A stretch of 64,000 nt of DNA from Myxococcales bacterium (GTDB taxonomy: Bacteria > Myxococcota_A > Polyangia > Polyangiales > Polyangiaceae): NCBI GenBank assembly GCA_016794345.1, contig JAEUKE010000081.1:17105-81104 (forward strand). Direction: 5' to 3'. Positions 29,648-39,197 of this stretch are shown here, piece by piece. The notes under the pieces were generated by a model, which ran no database searches, was not told the DNA's origin, and saw nothing but the letters and a program-made list of their open reading frames with translations. The position numbers were made by a program, and so were the translations under genes. The first letter of the stretch is position 1. The number at the start of each line of letters is the position of its first letter.

Positions 29648-31474
29648 TCAGACAGGCAGGAGCGCGCTGACCACGGTCGACTCGCCGGTCGCTCCGGTGA
29701 CCTCGATGCTCCCGCCGTGCATCTCGATGATGCTGCGCGCGACGCTGAGGCCGAGCGTGAGCCCCTTGGCGCGCGAGGTCTGCTGTTGGGTGAACAGGGC
29801 GCGGAGCTCGCTCGCGTCGGTCTGGGCCTCGCCGTGATCGACCTCGACGCGGATCTGCTTGCCCCCTGCCGCGACGGATGCGCGAACGGCCACGCCGCTG
29901 CGCCCGGCCGCCGAGCGGAGCGCGTGGGCGATGACGACCGCGATGGCGCGCGAGACGTGGGTCGCGTCCACCGTGACCGCGGGGAGGCCCTCGGCCATCT
30001 CGATGCGGAGATCGCCGACGTCGCCAACCAGCTCCCGCGCGCGTTGGTTCGCGAGGTAGACGAGCCCGGCCACGCTCGTCCGCTTCTTCACGAGGCTCAG
30101 CTGCCCGGCCTCGACGCGCGCGGCATCCAGGATGGTCTCGATGAGGGCGACGAGCTCACGCCCGCGGGTCGAGATGAGATCGAGGCTCTCGCGCTGAGGC
30201 GGCGAGAGCGCCTCGCGATCGAGCGCGTCGGCGAACCCGACGATGGCGTTGAGCGGCGTCTTCAGGTCGTGGCTCACGCTCGCGAAGAGCAGGCCTCGCA
30301 TGCGGCGGGCCGTCTCCTTCGACTCGAGCGCGCGCTCCTGCGCCGCGGCGAACACGCGGAACCGATCGGCGAGGGCGAGCGCCGCTTGCTCGAGCTTCGC
30401 GACGACCTCGAAACGCGCTGAGATCGTGGCCTCGTCGTCGCCGGTGAGCACGCGCTCGGTGCCGAGCGTGCGCAGGTGCTCGGCGGCGCCGCCGAGATCG
30501 CGCGACACGAGCTTCGCGAGCGCAACCGCCGCGGCGCTCGCGAGCAGGACGAACCCGAAGGCGACGGCGGCGAGCGGGATGGTGCTCGAGAGCGGCAGCT
30601 CGCTCGAATACGAGACGGTGGCGCTGCCGCGTTCGATGACGATCGTGTGGACGATGGTCTCGGGGCTCCGGTTGGGGAGGGGGTCGAAGCCCGTCTCGTG
30701 GAGGACGACGTCGTAGCCGCGTTTCCTGGCGACGCGCATGGCAGCCTGCTGGCCCGCGCTCGTGCGCGTGGTGCCGGAGCCGATCACGCCTCGCGCGAGC
30801 ACGAGCGCGGTCACCGTGCGGGCCTGCTCGGTCAAGAACCGCAGGTGGGCGTAGCTCGCGAGCGCGCCGCCCACGCCCACGAGCGCGACCGGCACGACCA
30901 CCGCGTAGACCAGGTTCTGGCGGCTGCGCCTCCGCGGGACGTCTCGTTCGTCGAGCGCCTCGAGCTGCGCGGTCACGGTGTCGATCGGCGCGAACTCGAG
31001 GACCTGCCCCATCAGGCGCTGGGCGAGCACGAGCGAAGGGACCGCCACCGCACAGGCGACCGTGGTGCCGAGCGTGGCGAGCTCGCGAGCGAGCTCGCTC
31101 GAGTACGAGAAGGGTCGCAACCAGGTCGTCGCCAGCGAAACCGACGCGGCGATCATCGTCGCGAGCTGCAAGACGATGGCGCGATAGGAGAACCTCCGCA
31201 GGGCCTCGAGGTCGGCGGGCTCGATCGCGCTCGAGCCCATCGCCACCGCGCGGAGCGTGAACCGATGCCGTCGAGCCAAGAGCGAGGTGAGCACCGCCAC
31301 GAGCGCGGCGGCCAGCGCTCCGACGCCCACCGCGTGTGTCGCCGTGTCGATGCCCGCCTCGGGGGTGAGCCGCAACACGAGCGGCGCGAGGAGCGCGAGC
31401 ACCACGAAGGCACCGAACGTGAAGAGCCCCTGGCGGGCGACGAGCTGCTTGGTGTAGCTCGCGGCGGCGTTCAT
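29648..31474 (-). CDS. Membrane histidine kinase with degenerate ATPase domain
   Basis: 608 residues. About six hydrophobic helices in the first 240 residues, a periplasmic stretch, another helix near 330, then a HAMP-like linker and HisKA with His in FASVSHDLKTPLNAIVGF. The HATPase domain is eroded: the N box reads VVIAHALRSA with both conserved Asn residues missing and the G1 motif reads VDHGEAQTD, although the G2 region GLTLGLSVARSIIEMHGG survives. It begins one base after the stop of the intact kinase at 31476-32960. It may act as a scaffold or phosphatase rather than a kinase. Confidence 0.87.
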   Translation of the reverse strand: MNAAASYTKQLVARQGLFTFGAFVVLALLAPLVLRLTPEAGIDTATHAVGVGALAAALVAVLTSLLARRHRFTLRAVAMGSSAIEPADLEALRRFSYRAIVLQLATMIAASVSLATTWLRPFSYSSELARELATLGTTVACAVAVPSLVLAQRLMGQVLEFAPIDTVTAQLEALDERDVPRRRSRQNLVYAVVVPVALVGVGGALASYAHLRFLTEQARTVTALVLARGVIGSGTTRTSAGQQAAMRVARKRGYDVVLHETGFDPLPNRSPETIVHTIVIERGSATVSYSSELPLSSTIPLAAVAFGFVLLASAAAVALAKLVSRDLGGAAEHLRTLGTERVLTGDDEATISARFEVVAKLEQAALALADRFRVFAAAQERALESKETARRMRGLLFASVSHDLKTPLNAIVGFADALDREALSPPQRESLDLISTRGRELVALIETILDAARVEAGQLSLVKKRTSVAGLVYLANQRARELVGDVGDLRIEMAEGLPAVTVDATHVSRAIAVVIAHALRSAAGRSGVAVRASVAAGGKQIRVEVDHGEAQTDASELRALFTQQQTSRAKGLTLGLSVARSIIEMHGGSIEVTGATGESTVVSALLPV

Positions 31475-31475
31475 C

Positions 31476-32960
31476 TCATTCGCTCCGGTTCTCCGGTGGG
31501 AGGGAGGGCACCGACGCGCGGCCGCCCTGCGCGTCGAGCAGATCCTGGTCGGTCGCCAGGGGGAGCGTGAAGCGGAACGTCGAGCCCTTGCCCCGCTCGC
31601 TCTCGACCGTGATCTCGCCGCCGTGCAAGACCACCAGCCGCTTGACCGTCGCGAGGCCGAGGCCGGTGCCGCCCTGGCGGAGCCGGGCATCCGACGACTG
31701 CTTGTAGGCCTCGAAGATCGCGTCGCGATCCTGGGCAGGGATGCCCGGCCCGGTATCCGTGACGCGAACGACCGCGTCATCGTTCTTGGTCCGAACGTCG
31801 ACGCGGACCGACCCGCTCGCCGTGAACTTCACTGCGTTCGCGACCAGGTTCGTCAAGATCTGCCGGACGCGGCGGCGATCCGCGTAGGCCAGGACCGGCC
31901 CCGCGGCGTCGACGGCGAGCACGAGCCCCTTGTGCCGCGCGATGGCCGTGGCTTCGCGCACGACCTCCTCCGCGGCGGCGACCAGATCGAGCGGGCGTCG
32001 CGAGAGCTTCAGCTCACCGGTCTCGAGCGCGGAGAGATCGAGGATGTCGTCGATCAGCGTCCGCAGGTGCTCGCCGCTCGTGTGGATGATCTCGATGGAC
32101 TCGCGGGCGTCCGGCGGGAGCGGGCCGTCGACCTCGCTCTCGAGCACGTGCGAGAACCCGAGCACCGCGTTGAGCGGCGTCCTGAGCTCGTGGCTCAGGC
32201 CTGCGAGGAACTCGAGGCGCTCCTGGTCCACCCGCGCCGCTTCGGCGAGGTCCGCCCTGTAGCTCTTCTCGGCGGCGATGAAGCGGCCGACCAGCGTGTT
32301 GAACGAGGTGGTGAGGACGCCGACTTCGTCGAAGGCGCGTATGGGGATCGGCTGCCCCGCGGGGTCGCGCTCGGGGTCAGCGAGCTTGGCGATCCGCTCG
32401 CCCGTGACCGCAACCTCGTCGTGCGCGGCGCGCGCGTACCCGAGCGACACGGCCGCGGCGATGCCGACAAGGAGCACGGCGAGCGCCGCGACTGCCTGAA
32501 CGAGCGCGAGGGTCTCCGCCGGCTCCTCGGGCGCCGCGGCGAAGGAGATGACCGAGAGGTGCTCGAGCGGAGGGCCGAGCGGTCGTGAGGCGAACCGCTG
32601 CCGGCCGGACACCGTCTCCACCACGCCCTGCTCTTCGATGAGCATGCCGAGCACGCGATCCTTCGAGAACTCTTCGAGGCTCGCGCTGACGACGACCTGC
32701 CCGTCCTGGTTCACGAGCAAGAGCTCGGTCGTCGCGCCGTCGGCGGCCTCGGCGACGAGCGGGCCGCGGTCTTCCACCGAGGTCAGGCGGAGGCGCGCCG
32801 CCATCGCCTCCGCGATCGTCGCGGCGTGCAGCGCCGCCTCCTCGTCGCTGACGCGGCGGATCTCCGAGACGCCGAGCGCCACGATGGTGGCGGCGGTCGC
32901 GATCGCCATCACCACCACGATGAGCGGCGGCAAGAGCAGGAGCGGGAGGCGGCGGCGCAC
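31476..32960 (-). CDS. Membrane sensor histidine kinase (HAMP-HisKA-HATPase)
   Basis: 494 residues from GTG 32960: N-terminal transmembrane helix (5-30), periplasmic sensor (about 35-155), second helix (about 160-185), HAMP, HisKA (FLAGLSHELRTPLNAVLGFS), and an intact HATPase (NLVANAVKF, DTGPGIP, GGTGLGLATVKRLV). The open frame extends far upstream, but that part is a shadow of the DUF808 gene. No response regulator is adjacent. It is 47 bases downstream of DUF808 and one base from the next kinase. Confidence 0.9.
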   Translation of the reverse strand: MRRRLPLLLLPPLIVVVMAIATAATIVALGVSEIRRVSDEEAALHAATIAEAMAARLRLTSVEDRGPLVAEAADGATTELLLVNQDGQVVVSASLEEFSKDRVLGMLIEEQGVVETVSGRQRFASRPLGPPLEHLSVISFAAAPEEPAETLALVQAVAALAVLLVGIAAAVSLGYARAAHDEVAVTGERIAKLADPERDPAGQPIPIRAFDEVGVLTTSFNTLVGRFIAAEKSYRADLAEAARVDQERLEFLAGLSHELRTPLNAVLGFSHVLESEVDGPLPPDARESIEIIHTSGEHLRTLIDDILDLSALETGELKLSRRPLDLVAAAEEVVREATAIARHKGLVLAVDAAGPVLAYADRRRVRQILTNLVANAVKFTASGSVRVDVRTKNDDAVVRVTDTGPGIPAQDRDAIFEAYKQSSDARLRQGGTGLGLATVKRLVVLHGGEITVESERGKGSTFRFTLPLATDQDLLDAQGGRASVPSLPPENRSE

Positions 32961-33007
32961 GGGACCCTGGAGGATAGATCGCGCGGGACCGGTGCCCGAG
33001 CCCGGCC

Positions 33008-33931
33008 TCACGCGTTCGTGGGCTGGCGCTTGAGCTTCTTCGCGACCCAGGCGAACGGCGCGACGAGCGCGACGAGGATGAGGCCGGCCACGACGCCGAG
33101 GAGCCCCGTGCCCAGCATGGAGACGAGCCAACCGAGCGAGCCGGCCTTGCCTGCGACGCCGTCGATGGCGTGCTCGACTGCGGGCACGCCGTGGGCGAGG
33201 ATGCCGCCGCCGACCAGGAACATGGCGGCGGTGCCGGCGATCGACAGAAAGCGCATGAGGACGGGCGCGCCGAGCAGCAGCGCGCGTCCCAGCGCCCGCG
33301 CCGCAGCGCCTTTCTTCGAGAGCGCCAGGCCGGCGTCGTCCAGCTTCACGATGCCCGCGACGAGCCCGTAGACGCCCACGGTCATGAGGACGCTGACCGC
33401 GACGAGCGAGGCGAGGCGCGTGGTGAACGTCACCTCTGTCATCGCGCCGAGCGAGATGATGACGATCTCGGCCGAGAGGATGAAGTCCGTCCGGATCGCG
33501 CCCTTGATCTTCTGCTTCTCGAGCGTGACCAGATCCACGGATGGGTCCGCGACGGCCTCCACGTGCGCCTTCTTCGCTTCCTCCTCCTCCTTCGAGTGCA
33601 GGAGCTTGTGCGCCAGCTTCTCGGCGCCCTCGAAGCAAAGGAACGCACCGCCGATCATCAGGAGCGGAACGACCGCCCACGGCGCGAACTGGCTGAGGAG
33701 CAGGGCCGTGGGGACGAGGATGACCTTGTTCACGGCCGACCCCTTGGCCACGGCCCACACGACCGCGAGCTCACGATCGGCTTTCACGCCGGCGACTTGC
33801 TCGGCGTTGAGCGCGAGATCGTCGCCGAGGACGCCGGCCGTCTTCTTTGTCGCGACCTTCGTCATGGTCGCGACGTCGTCGAGGACGGAAGCGATGTCGT
33901 CGAGGAGGGCGAAGAAGCTCGATCCGGCCAT
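33008..33931 (-). CDS. DUF808 (YedI-type) inner-membrane protein
   Basis: 307 residues, full length for the family: MAGSSFFALLDDIASVLDDVA at the start, GVLGDDLALNAEQV, and several hydrophobic helices. Two of these lie around a charged loop (LLHSKEEEEAKKAH). Function of DUF808 proteins is unknown. It sits in a tight minus-strand run between a GNAT acetyltransferase (14 bases) and a histidine kinase (47 bases). Confidence 0.9.
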   Translation of the reverse strand: MAGSSFFALLDDIASVLDDVATMTKVATKKTAGVLGDDLALNAEQVAGVKADRELAVVWAVAKGSAVNKVILVPTALLLSQFAPWAVVPLLMIGGAFLCFEGAEKLAHKLLHSKEEEEAKKAHVEAVADPSVDLVTLEKQKIKGAIRTDFILSAEIVIISLGAMTEVTFTTRLASLVAVSVLMTVGVYGLVAGIVKLDDAGLALSKKGAAARALGRALLLGAPVLMRFLSIAGTAAMFLVGGGILAHGVPAVEHAIDGVAGKAGSLGWLVSMLGTGLLGVVAGLILVALVAPFAWVAKKLKRQPTNA

Positions 33932-33945
33932 GTCGGGACCCCTGG

Positions 33946-34521
33946 TCAGTCCGACGACAGCATGGCAAAGACCGCGTGGTCGAGCCAGCGTGCGTCGCAC
34001 CACTCGGCCTGCCGCGCGATCCCTTCGAACCGGAAGCCGAGCCGTCCGATGACGCGCAGGGAAGGGTGGTTGTCCGTCGCGGCGGCCACGCGGACACGGT
34101 GCACGCCGAGGCGGCGGAGTGCGAAGTCCACGCAGGCGCGGGCTGCTTCGGTCATCAGGCCGCGGCCGTGCGCCTCGTTGCGGAGCCAGTAGCCGAGCTC
34201 ACAAGACCGGTGCAGGTGCACACACTGCTCGAGGCCGACGATGCCGAGCAGTGTGCCGGTGGAGCGCTCGCGGATGACGAACCGGACGGCGCGGCCCTGA
34301 TCCCAGTCCGCCGCGCAGGCCTCGGCGAAGCGTCCGCTCGCGACCGGATCGGTGTGGTACTGCACCCACGGCAGCCAGCGCTGGAGCGTCGCGCGCGAGC
34401 CGTTCACCGCGAACCAGAGCTCGTGACCGTCAGCCGGGTCGACCGGCAGGAGCAGGAGCCGCTCGGTCTCGACCGGGCGCTTCTGCACTTCCGCGCGCGA
34501 CGGGATGCTGAGGAGCGTCAT
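33946..34521 (-). CDS. GNAT acetyltransferase, RimJ/RimL type
   Basis: 191 residues. Typical RimJ/L-like sequence: RPVETERLLLLPV, the acetyl-CoA-binding region LGYWLRNEAHGRGLMTEAARACV, and the C-terminal HRVRVAAATDNHPSLRVIGRLGFRFEG. The family N-acetylates proteins or small molecules; this member's substrate is not predictable. ATG 34521 follows the Ser/Thr kinase stop by ten bases. Confidence 0.92.
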   Translation of the reverse strand: MTLLSIPSRAEVQKRPVETERLLLLPVDPADGHELWFAVNGSRATLQRWLPWVQYHTDPVASGRFAEACAADWDQGRAVRFVIRERSTGTLLGIVGLEQCVHLHRSCELGYWLRNEAHGRGLMTEAARACVDFALRRLGVHRVRVAAATDNHPSLRVIGRLGFRFEGIARQAEWCDARWLDHAVFAMLSSD

Positions 34522-34531
34522 GCCCTCGCCC

Positions 34532-37138
34532 TCATTTGCACTCGACCCGGGACGAATATGCCTCGAGGTGTCCGCCTTCGTAGTCGAGCCAGGCGACGTA
34601 CCACTCGCCGGGCTTCTCGCCCGGGCTGACGCTCGGCTGGGGCTGCTCGCTGCTCGAGACCCGGGCGATGACGCTCGGCTCACGGATGCCGTCGCGGTCG
34701 AGCTTGCTCGTCATCACGCGGCCGCGCTCGAACCAGACCAGCTGGGCCTCGCCCGGCGCGCCGCTCGTCCCGATGGCGGGGTGACGGCCGGCGTTCTTCA
34801 CGACCTGCCGCTTCCACAGCGGAGTCGCGGCGGCCTTCTCGAAGAACGCCGCCCATACGCCGTCGCGGCCCTCCTCGTTCCAGGCGATGTAGCAGTTGTC
34901 GCCGACGCACCCGAGGCTCGGCCAGTCGGCGCGGGTCTTGGGGGCGTTGATGGTGACCATCTCGCCGATCGTCCGGTCCTTCGAGGAGCTCGTCATGCCC
35001 TCCGCCGAGACGCCTTGCGCCATGCCGTTCAACGGAATGCGCAGGTGCTGGACCTGGCGGTCGGGGTCGCGCTCGAGGCGGAACGAGAGGTGGAGGGCCT
35101 CCGGATCGATCGCGGCGACGGGGAAGCGGATGCGCGTCTTGCCGACGCCGGGGCGCAGCGCGGTGACGCGGGTCTTCTCGCCGGCGGCGGTGAGCCCGTT
35201 GAACTTCTGGATGTAGAGGTCCTCCGTGTTCTTGTCGGTGGGCTCGATCCAGCTGAAGATGACGGAGTTGTCAGGGAGCTCGACCGCGGTCGGGGAGCTG
35301 GCTCCGCCGACGGCGCGGGCGACGAGCGTCGCCGTGCTCGCGATGCGGCCGTCCGCGTCGAGGAAACGAGCGTAGACGCCGGCCTCGGGGCCGCGCGTGT
35401 CCCAGTAGGTCAGGAGGAGCTTGTCTCCAACGCGCAGGATCTCGGGCTTCTGTACGTTCTGCCCCTCGGGAGTGACCGGGAAGACGTCGGTCTTGGCGCG
35501 CATCGAGTCGTCGAGCGCGACGGCGTAGGCCTGCTCCGTCCCTCCGTCCGCTTCCGTCCACACCATGACGGGGCCGCGCGGCCCGAGCGCGATCGACGGC
35601 CGGCCGGCGGCGATGACCCGCACCTTCTCCGCCATGAGGTCGTAGGTCCGAGGGCGGCCGAGGCCGGTCAGCTTGCAGAGCGGTTGGCCCTTCGCCCCCT
35701 TCACCGTGTCGATGTGCTGCAAGAAGGTCTGCGGGACGTAGTGATTGCCGAGCTCGACGGCCTCCTTCACCTTGGCCCGCGCGCCGTCGAGGTCTCCCTT
35801 GGTGATCGACTCCTGAGCGGCGGCGATGAGGGGCCGGAACGGCAGGCCGGTGTCGTGCGGGAGAGTCTGCGTCGAGGCGACCGGCTGGGCGGAGCCGGAA
35901 GCGGTGGCGCTGGGGCCCGCGTCGAGGCTGGCGCTCGTCACCGTCGTCGAGCTCGGGCCCAGGTAGGTCCGGTAGGCGAAATACGAGCCTCCCGCGAGGG
36001 CCGCGGCGGCTGCGAGGGCGACGAGGGCTCGGCCAGCGGAACGAGGTTGCGCCGTCTCTTCGCTCGCGAAGTGCGCGCGCGACCCGCGGATGGCCGCGTC
36101 GTCCGGGCGGGGGCTCACCTCGCCGGTCGGCGGGGTGTCGAGGCGCGCCTGGGAAGGCTGGGCCTGGGAGGGCCGTGCGCCGCCGCCGTTGCTGCGCGGC
36201 GTGAGGAGCATGACGTCCGACGCCTCGGAGCCGCGGATCGACGCCGCCGTGACTTCCATCGCGGCCGCGAGCTCCTCCGCGAACTCCTTGGGGGTCTGGA
36301 ACCGCTGGTTGATGTCCTTGTGCAGCGACCTCTGGAACCAAGCCTTGAAGCTCGGCGGGATGCCGGCGCGGTAGGCATTCGGGTCGGGCAGCGTACCGTT
36401 TGCGATCTGCGCGAACGTCATCGCCACGCCCTGGTCCGTCGCCCACACGGTGCGACCGGTCAGGCACTCGTAGGTGATGCAGCCGAGCGCCCACAGATCT
36501 GCGCGGGCGTCGACCGCACCCTGGCCGCGGACCTGCTCCGGGCTCATGTACGCGGGCGTCCCGAAGACAGCGCCCTCGCGCGTGAGGCGCGCCTGCTGAT
36601 CGTTCGGCGTGTCGACCGGCGCGTAGAACTTGGCGAGGCCGAAATCGAGGACCTTCGTGAGGAGGCGCCCCTCTTCGTCCTTCGTGAGAAAGAGGTTCTC
36701 GGGCTTGAGGTCGCGGTGGACGATCCCCGCGCTGTGCGCCTTGGCGAGGCCGCGGCAGGCCTGGGTCATCACGGCCACGGTGGTCTCGACGTCGATCTGG
36801 CCCACCCGGACCATGCGCTCGTAGAGCGACTCCCCCTCGAGGAGCTCGAGGACGAGGAACGGGCGCCCGTCCTCCAGGCGCCCCGAGTCGTAGACGTCGC
36901 AGATGTACGGGCTTCGGATGGCCGCGACGGCGCGCGCCTCCCGGAGGAACCGCTCGACCACGGTCGTGGACGACGTCAGCTCCTGGGCCAGGATCTTGAT
37001 GGCCACACGCTTGCCGATGTCGACGTTCTCGGCCTCGTAGACCGCCGCCATGCCGCCGCGACCGAGCTCCCCCGTGACTCGGTACTTGCCGGCGATGACG
37101 AAACCGACCGGAATTTTGGCCTTTTGGGTCGCCGCCAT
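34532..37138 (-). CDS. Ser/Thr protein kinase with transmembrane helix and extracytoplasmic propeller-like domain
   Basis: 868 residues from ATG 37138 (a TTG two codons upstream is an alternative). Kinase domain about 15-280 with GRGGMAAVYEA, catalytic HRDLKPENLFL, DFGLAKF and an APE-like PAYMSPEQ. A Pro/Gln-rich juxtamembrane region is followed by a transmembrane helix near 365-385 (ALVALAAAAALAGGSYFAY). The C-terminal ~470 residues contain repeated beta-strand units (GPRGPVMVWTEADGG; LPDNSVIFSWIEP) consistent with a sensory propeller. This PknB-like layout is common in myxobacteria. It heads a minus-strand run with GNAT, DUF808 and two histidine kinases. Confidence 0.93.
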   Translation of the reverse strand: MAATQKAKIPVGFVIAGKYRVTGELGRGGMAAVYEAENVDIGKRVAIKILAQELTSSTTVVERFLREARAVAAIRSPYICDVYDSGRLEDGRPFLVLELLEGESLYERMVRVGQIDVETTVAVMTQACRGLAKAHSAGIVHRDLKPENLFLTKDEEGRLLTKVLDFGLAKFYAPVDTPNDQQARLTREGAVFGTPAYMSPEQVRGQGAVDARADLWALGCITYECLTGRTVWATDQGVAMTFAQIANGTLPDPNAYRAGIPPSFKAWFQRSLHKDINQRFQTPKEFAEELAAAMEVTAASIRGSEASDVMLLTPRSNGGGARPSQAQPSQARLDTPPTGEVSPRPDDAAIRGSRAHFASEETAQPRSAGRALVALAAAAALAGGSYFAYRTYLGPSSTTVTSASLDAGPSATASGSAQPVASTQTLPHDTGLPFRPLIAAAQESITKGDLDGARAKVKEAVELGNHYVPQTFLQHIDTVKGAKGQPLCKLTGLGRPRTYDLMAEKVRVIAAGRPSIALGPRGPVMVWTEADGGTEQAYAVALDDSMRAKTDVFPVTPEGQNVQKPEILRVGDKLLLTYWDTRGPEAGVYARFLDADGRIASTATLVARAVGGASSPTAVELPDNSVIFSWIEPTDKNTEDLYIQKFNGLTAAGEKTRVTALRPGVGKTRIRFPVAAIDPEALHLSFRLERDPDRQVQHLRIPLNGMAQGVSAEGMTSSSKDRTIGEMVTINAPKTRADWPSLGCVGDNCYIAWNEEGRDGVWAAFFEKAAATPLWKRQVVKNAGRHPAIGTSGAPGEAQLVWFERGRVMTSKLDRDGIREPSVIARVSSSEQPQPSVSPGEKPGEWYVAWLDYEGGHLEAYSSRVECK

Positions 37139-37267
37139 CGTCAAGGTGAAGGGGCCTCTCGGGGTACTGCCTTTCCGGTCACGCAGCCTATTCGAGTAGG
37201 GGCCAACTCACAACCGGCCACCTGCGGGGGCGGCGGCCGAAACCCTCCGGAAACGTTCCCCGGGTAG

Positions 37268-37639
<372 letters not shown>

Positions 37640-37670
37640 GGTCACGAAAAAAGGAAGGACTGGATCTGAC

Positions 37671-39077
37671 ATGACGCCGAAAGAGGTCATCGAGTTCGCC
37701 GCGAAGAGCGGCGTCGAGTTCGTGGACATGAAGTTCGTCGACCTTCCAGGGACGTGGCAGCACACCACCATCCCTGCCGACCGCCTCGACGAGAAGGTCT
37801 TCGAGGATGGGCTCGGCTTCGACGGGTCCTCGATCCGAGGATGGCAGCCGATCAACGCGTCCGACATGGCGATCATCCCCATCGCGGACACGGCGAAGCT
37901 CGACCCGTTTTACCAGCGCAAGACGCTGAGCCTGATCTGCAAGGTCGTCGATCCGATCACGGGTCAGCCTTACGGCCGCGACCCCCGCTACATCGCGCAG
38001 AAGGCCGAGGCGCACCTGCGCTCGACGAGCATCGCCGACACGGCGTTTTTCGGGCCCGAGGCCGAGTTCTTCATCTTCGACTCGGTCCGCTACGAGAACA
38101 CGCAGCGTTGCGCTTCCTACGAGATCGACAGCGAAGAGGCGCACTGGAACACCGGCAAGGCAAGCCTCGGCCACAAGGTCCGCCCGAAGGAGGGGTACTT
38201 CCCCGTCCCGCCGAACGACACGCTCGGCGATCTCCGCCAGGAGATGATGGTGGTCATGAAGGAGACCGGCCTCACCGTGGAGCTCGGCCACCACGAGGTC
38301 GCGAGCGCCGGTCAGTGTGAGATCGGCATCAAGTACAACACGCTGACGAAGATGGCCGACGATCTTCTGTGGTTCAAATACTGCGTGAAGAACGTCGCCA
38401 AGCGGTTCGGCAAGAGCGCGACGTTCATGCCGAAGCCGCTCTTCGGGGACAACGGCAGCGGCATGCACACGCACCAGTCGCTCTGGCGCGAGGGCAAGCC
38501 GCTCTTCGCCGGCGACGGGTACGCGGGCATGAGCGAGATGGGCCTGCACTACATCGGCGGCATCCTGAAGCACGCGAAGGCGCTCGCCGCGCTCACGAAC
38601 CCGACGACGAACAGCTACCGCCGTCTCGTCCCCGGGTACGAGGCGCCCGTCAACCTCGCCTACTCGAGCCGCAACCGCTCGGCGTCGATCCGCATCCCGG
38701 TCGTCGCGGGCAGCCCGGCGAAGGCGCGCCGCATCGAGGTTCGCTTCCCCGACGCGACGTGCAACCCCTACCTCGCGTTCGCCGCGATGATGATGGCGGG
38801 CCTCGACGGCGTCATCAACAAGATCGACCCGGGCGACCCGCTCGACAAGGACATCTACAGCCTCTCGCCCGAGGAGCTGAAGGACGTGCCGCACATGCCG
38901 GGCTCGCTCTCCGAGGCGATCGAGCACATCGAGCGCGACTACGAGTTCTTGCTCCGCGGCGACGTCTTCACGCGCGATCTGCTCACCACGTGGATCGAGA
39001 TGAAGCGCGAGCGCGAGCTCGACCCGGTCCGCCTGCGCCCCGTGCCGTACGAGTTCTTCCTCTACTACGACGCGTGA
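37671..39077 (+). CDS. glnA: Type I glutamine synthetase
   Basis: 468 residues, standard GS-I length. Beta-grasp domain with DGSSIRGWQ, catalytic domain with the GS signature region [18 protein letters not shown] and the ATP-binding/NRSASIRIP loop. Tyr396 (DIYSLSPEE) aligns with the adenylylation tyrosine of GS-I-beta enzymes, so control by GlnE and PII is expected; glnE is not in the window. Reaction: glutamate + NH3 + ATP to glutamine. An AAGGAAGGA ribosome-binding site precedes ATG 37671. Confidence 0.97.
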   Translation: MTPKEVIEFAAKSGVEFVDMKFVDLPGTWQHTTIPADRLDEKVFEDGLGFDGSSIRGWQPINASDMAIIPIADTAKLDPFYQRKTLSLICKVVDPITGQPYGRDPRYIAQKAEAHLRSTSIADTAFFGPEAEFFIFDSVRYENTQRCASYEIDSEEAHWNTGKASLGHKVRPKEGYFPVPPNDTLGDLRQEMMVVMKETGLTVELGHHEVASAGQCEIGIKYNTLTKMADDLLWFKYCVKNVAKRFGKSATFMPKPLFGDNGSGMHTHQSLWREGKPLFAGDGYAGMSEMGLHYIGGILKHAKALAALTNPTTNSYRRLVPGYEAPVNLAYSSRNRSASIRIPVVAGSPAKARRIEVRFPDATCNPYLAFAAMMMAGLDGVINKIDPGDPLDKDIYSLSPEELKDVPHMPGSLSEAIEHIERDYEFLLRGDVFTRDLLTTWIEMKRERELDPVRLRPVPYEFFLYYDA

Positions 39078-39086
39078 CGTGGTTGC

Positions 39087-39122
39087 CGAGACCGGCCTGG
39101 TCGACAGGACCAGGTGGTCTCG
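39087..39122 (+). other. Imperfect inverted repeat after glnA
   Basis: CCGAGACC-GGCCTGGT can pair with ACCAGG-TGGTCTCGG across an eight-base loop. It sits between the glnA stop and the strong terminator and may protect the mRNA 3' end. Confidence 0.4.
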
Positions 39123-39162
39123 GTCTCTGGTGACGTTCGTCCCTGTGCTTTCACCCCCCCGG

Positions 39163-39197
39163 CCCCCCTCAGCTTCGCTGAGGGGGGTGCGGCTTTT
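39163..39197 (+). terminator. Intrinsic terminator of glnBA overlapping the 3' end of the convergent gene
   Basis: A perfect 11-bp stem (CCCCCCTCAGC with GCTGAGGGGGG, loop TTC) at 39163-39187 is followed by TGCGGCTTTTG. The stop codon and last few codons of the minus-strand SRPBCC gene (39169-) lie inside this stem. On the - strand the stem is followed by GGGGGGGTGAAAG, not a T-run, so it mainly serves glnA. Confidence 0.8.

Noticed and set aside
32961..33758. Upstream extension of the 31476-32960 kinase frame
   Set aside because: Overlaps the DUF808 gene in another frame and has shadow-type composition; the GTG at 32960 begins the transmembrane helix.
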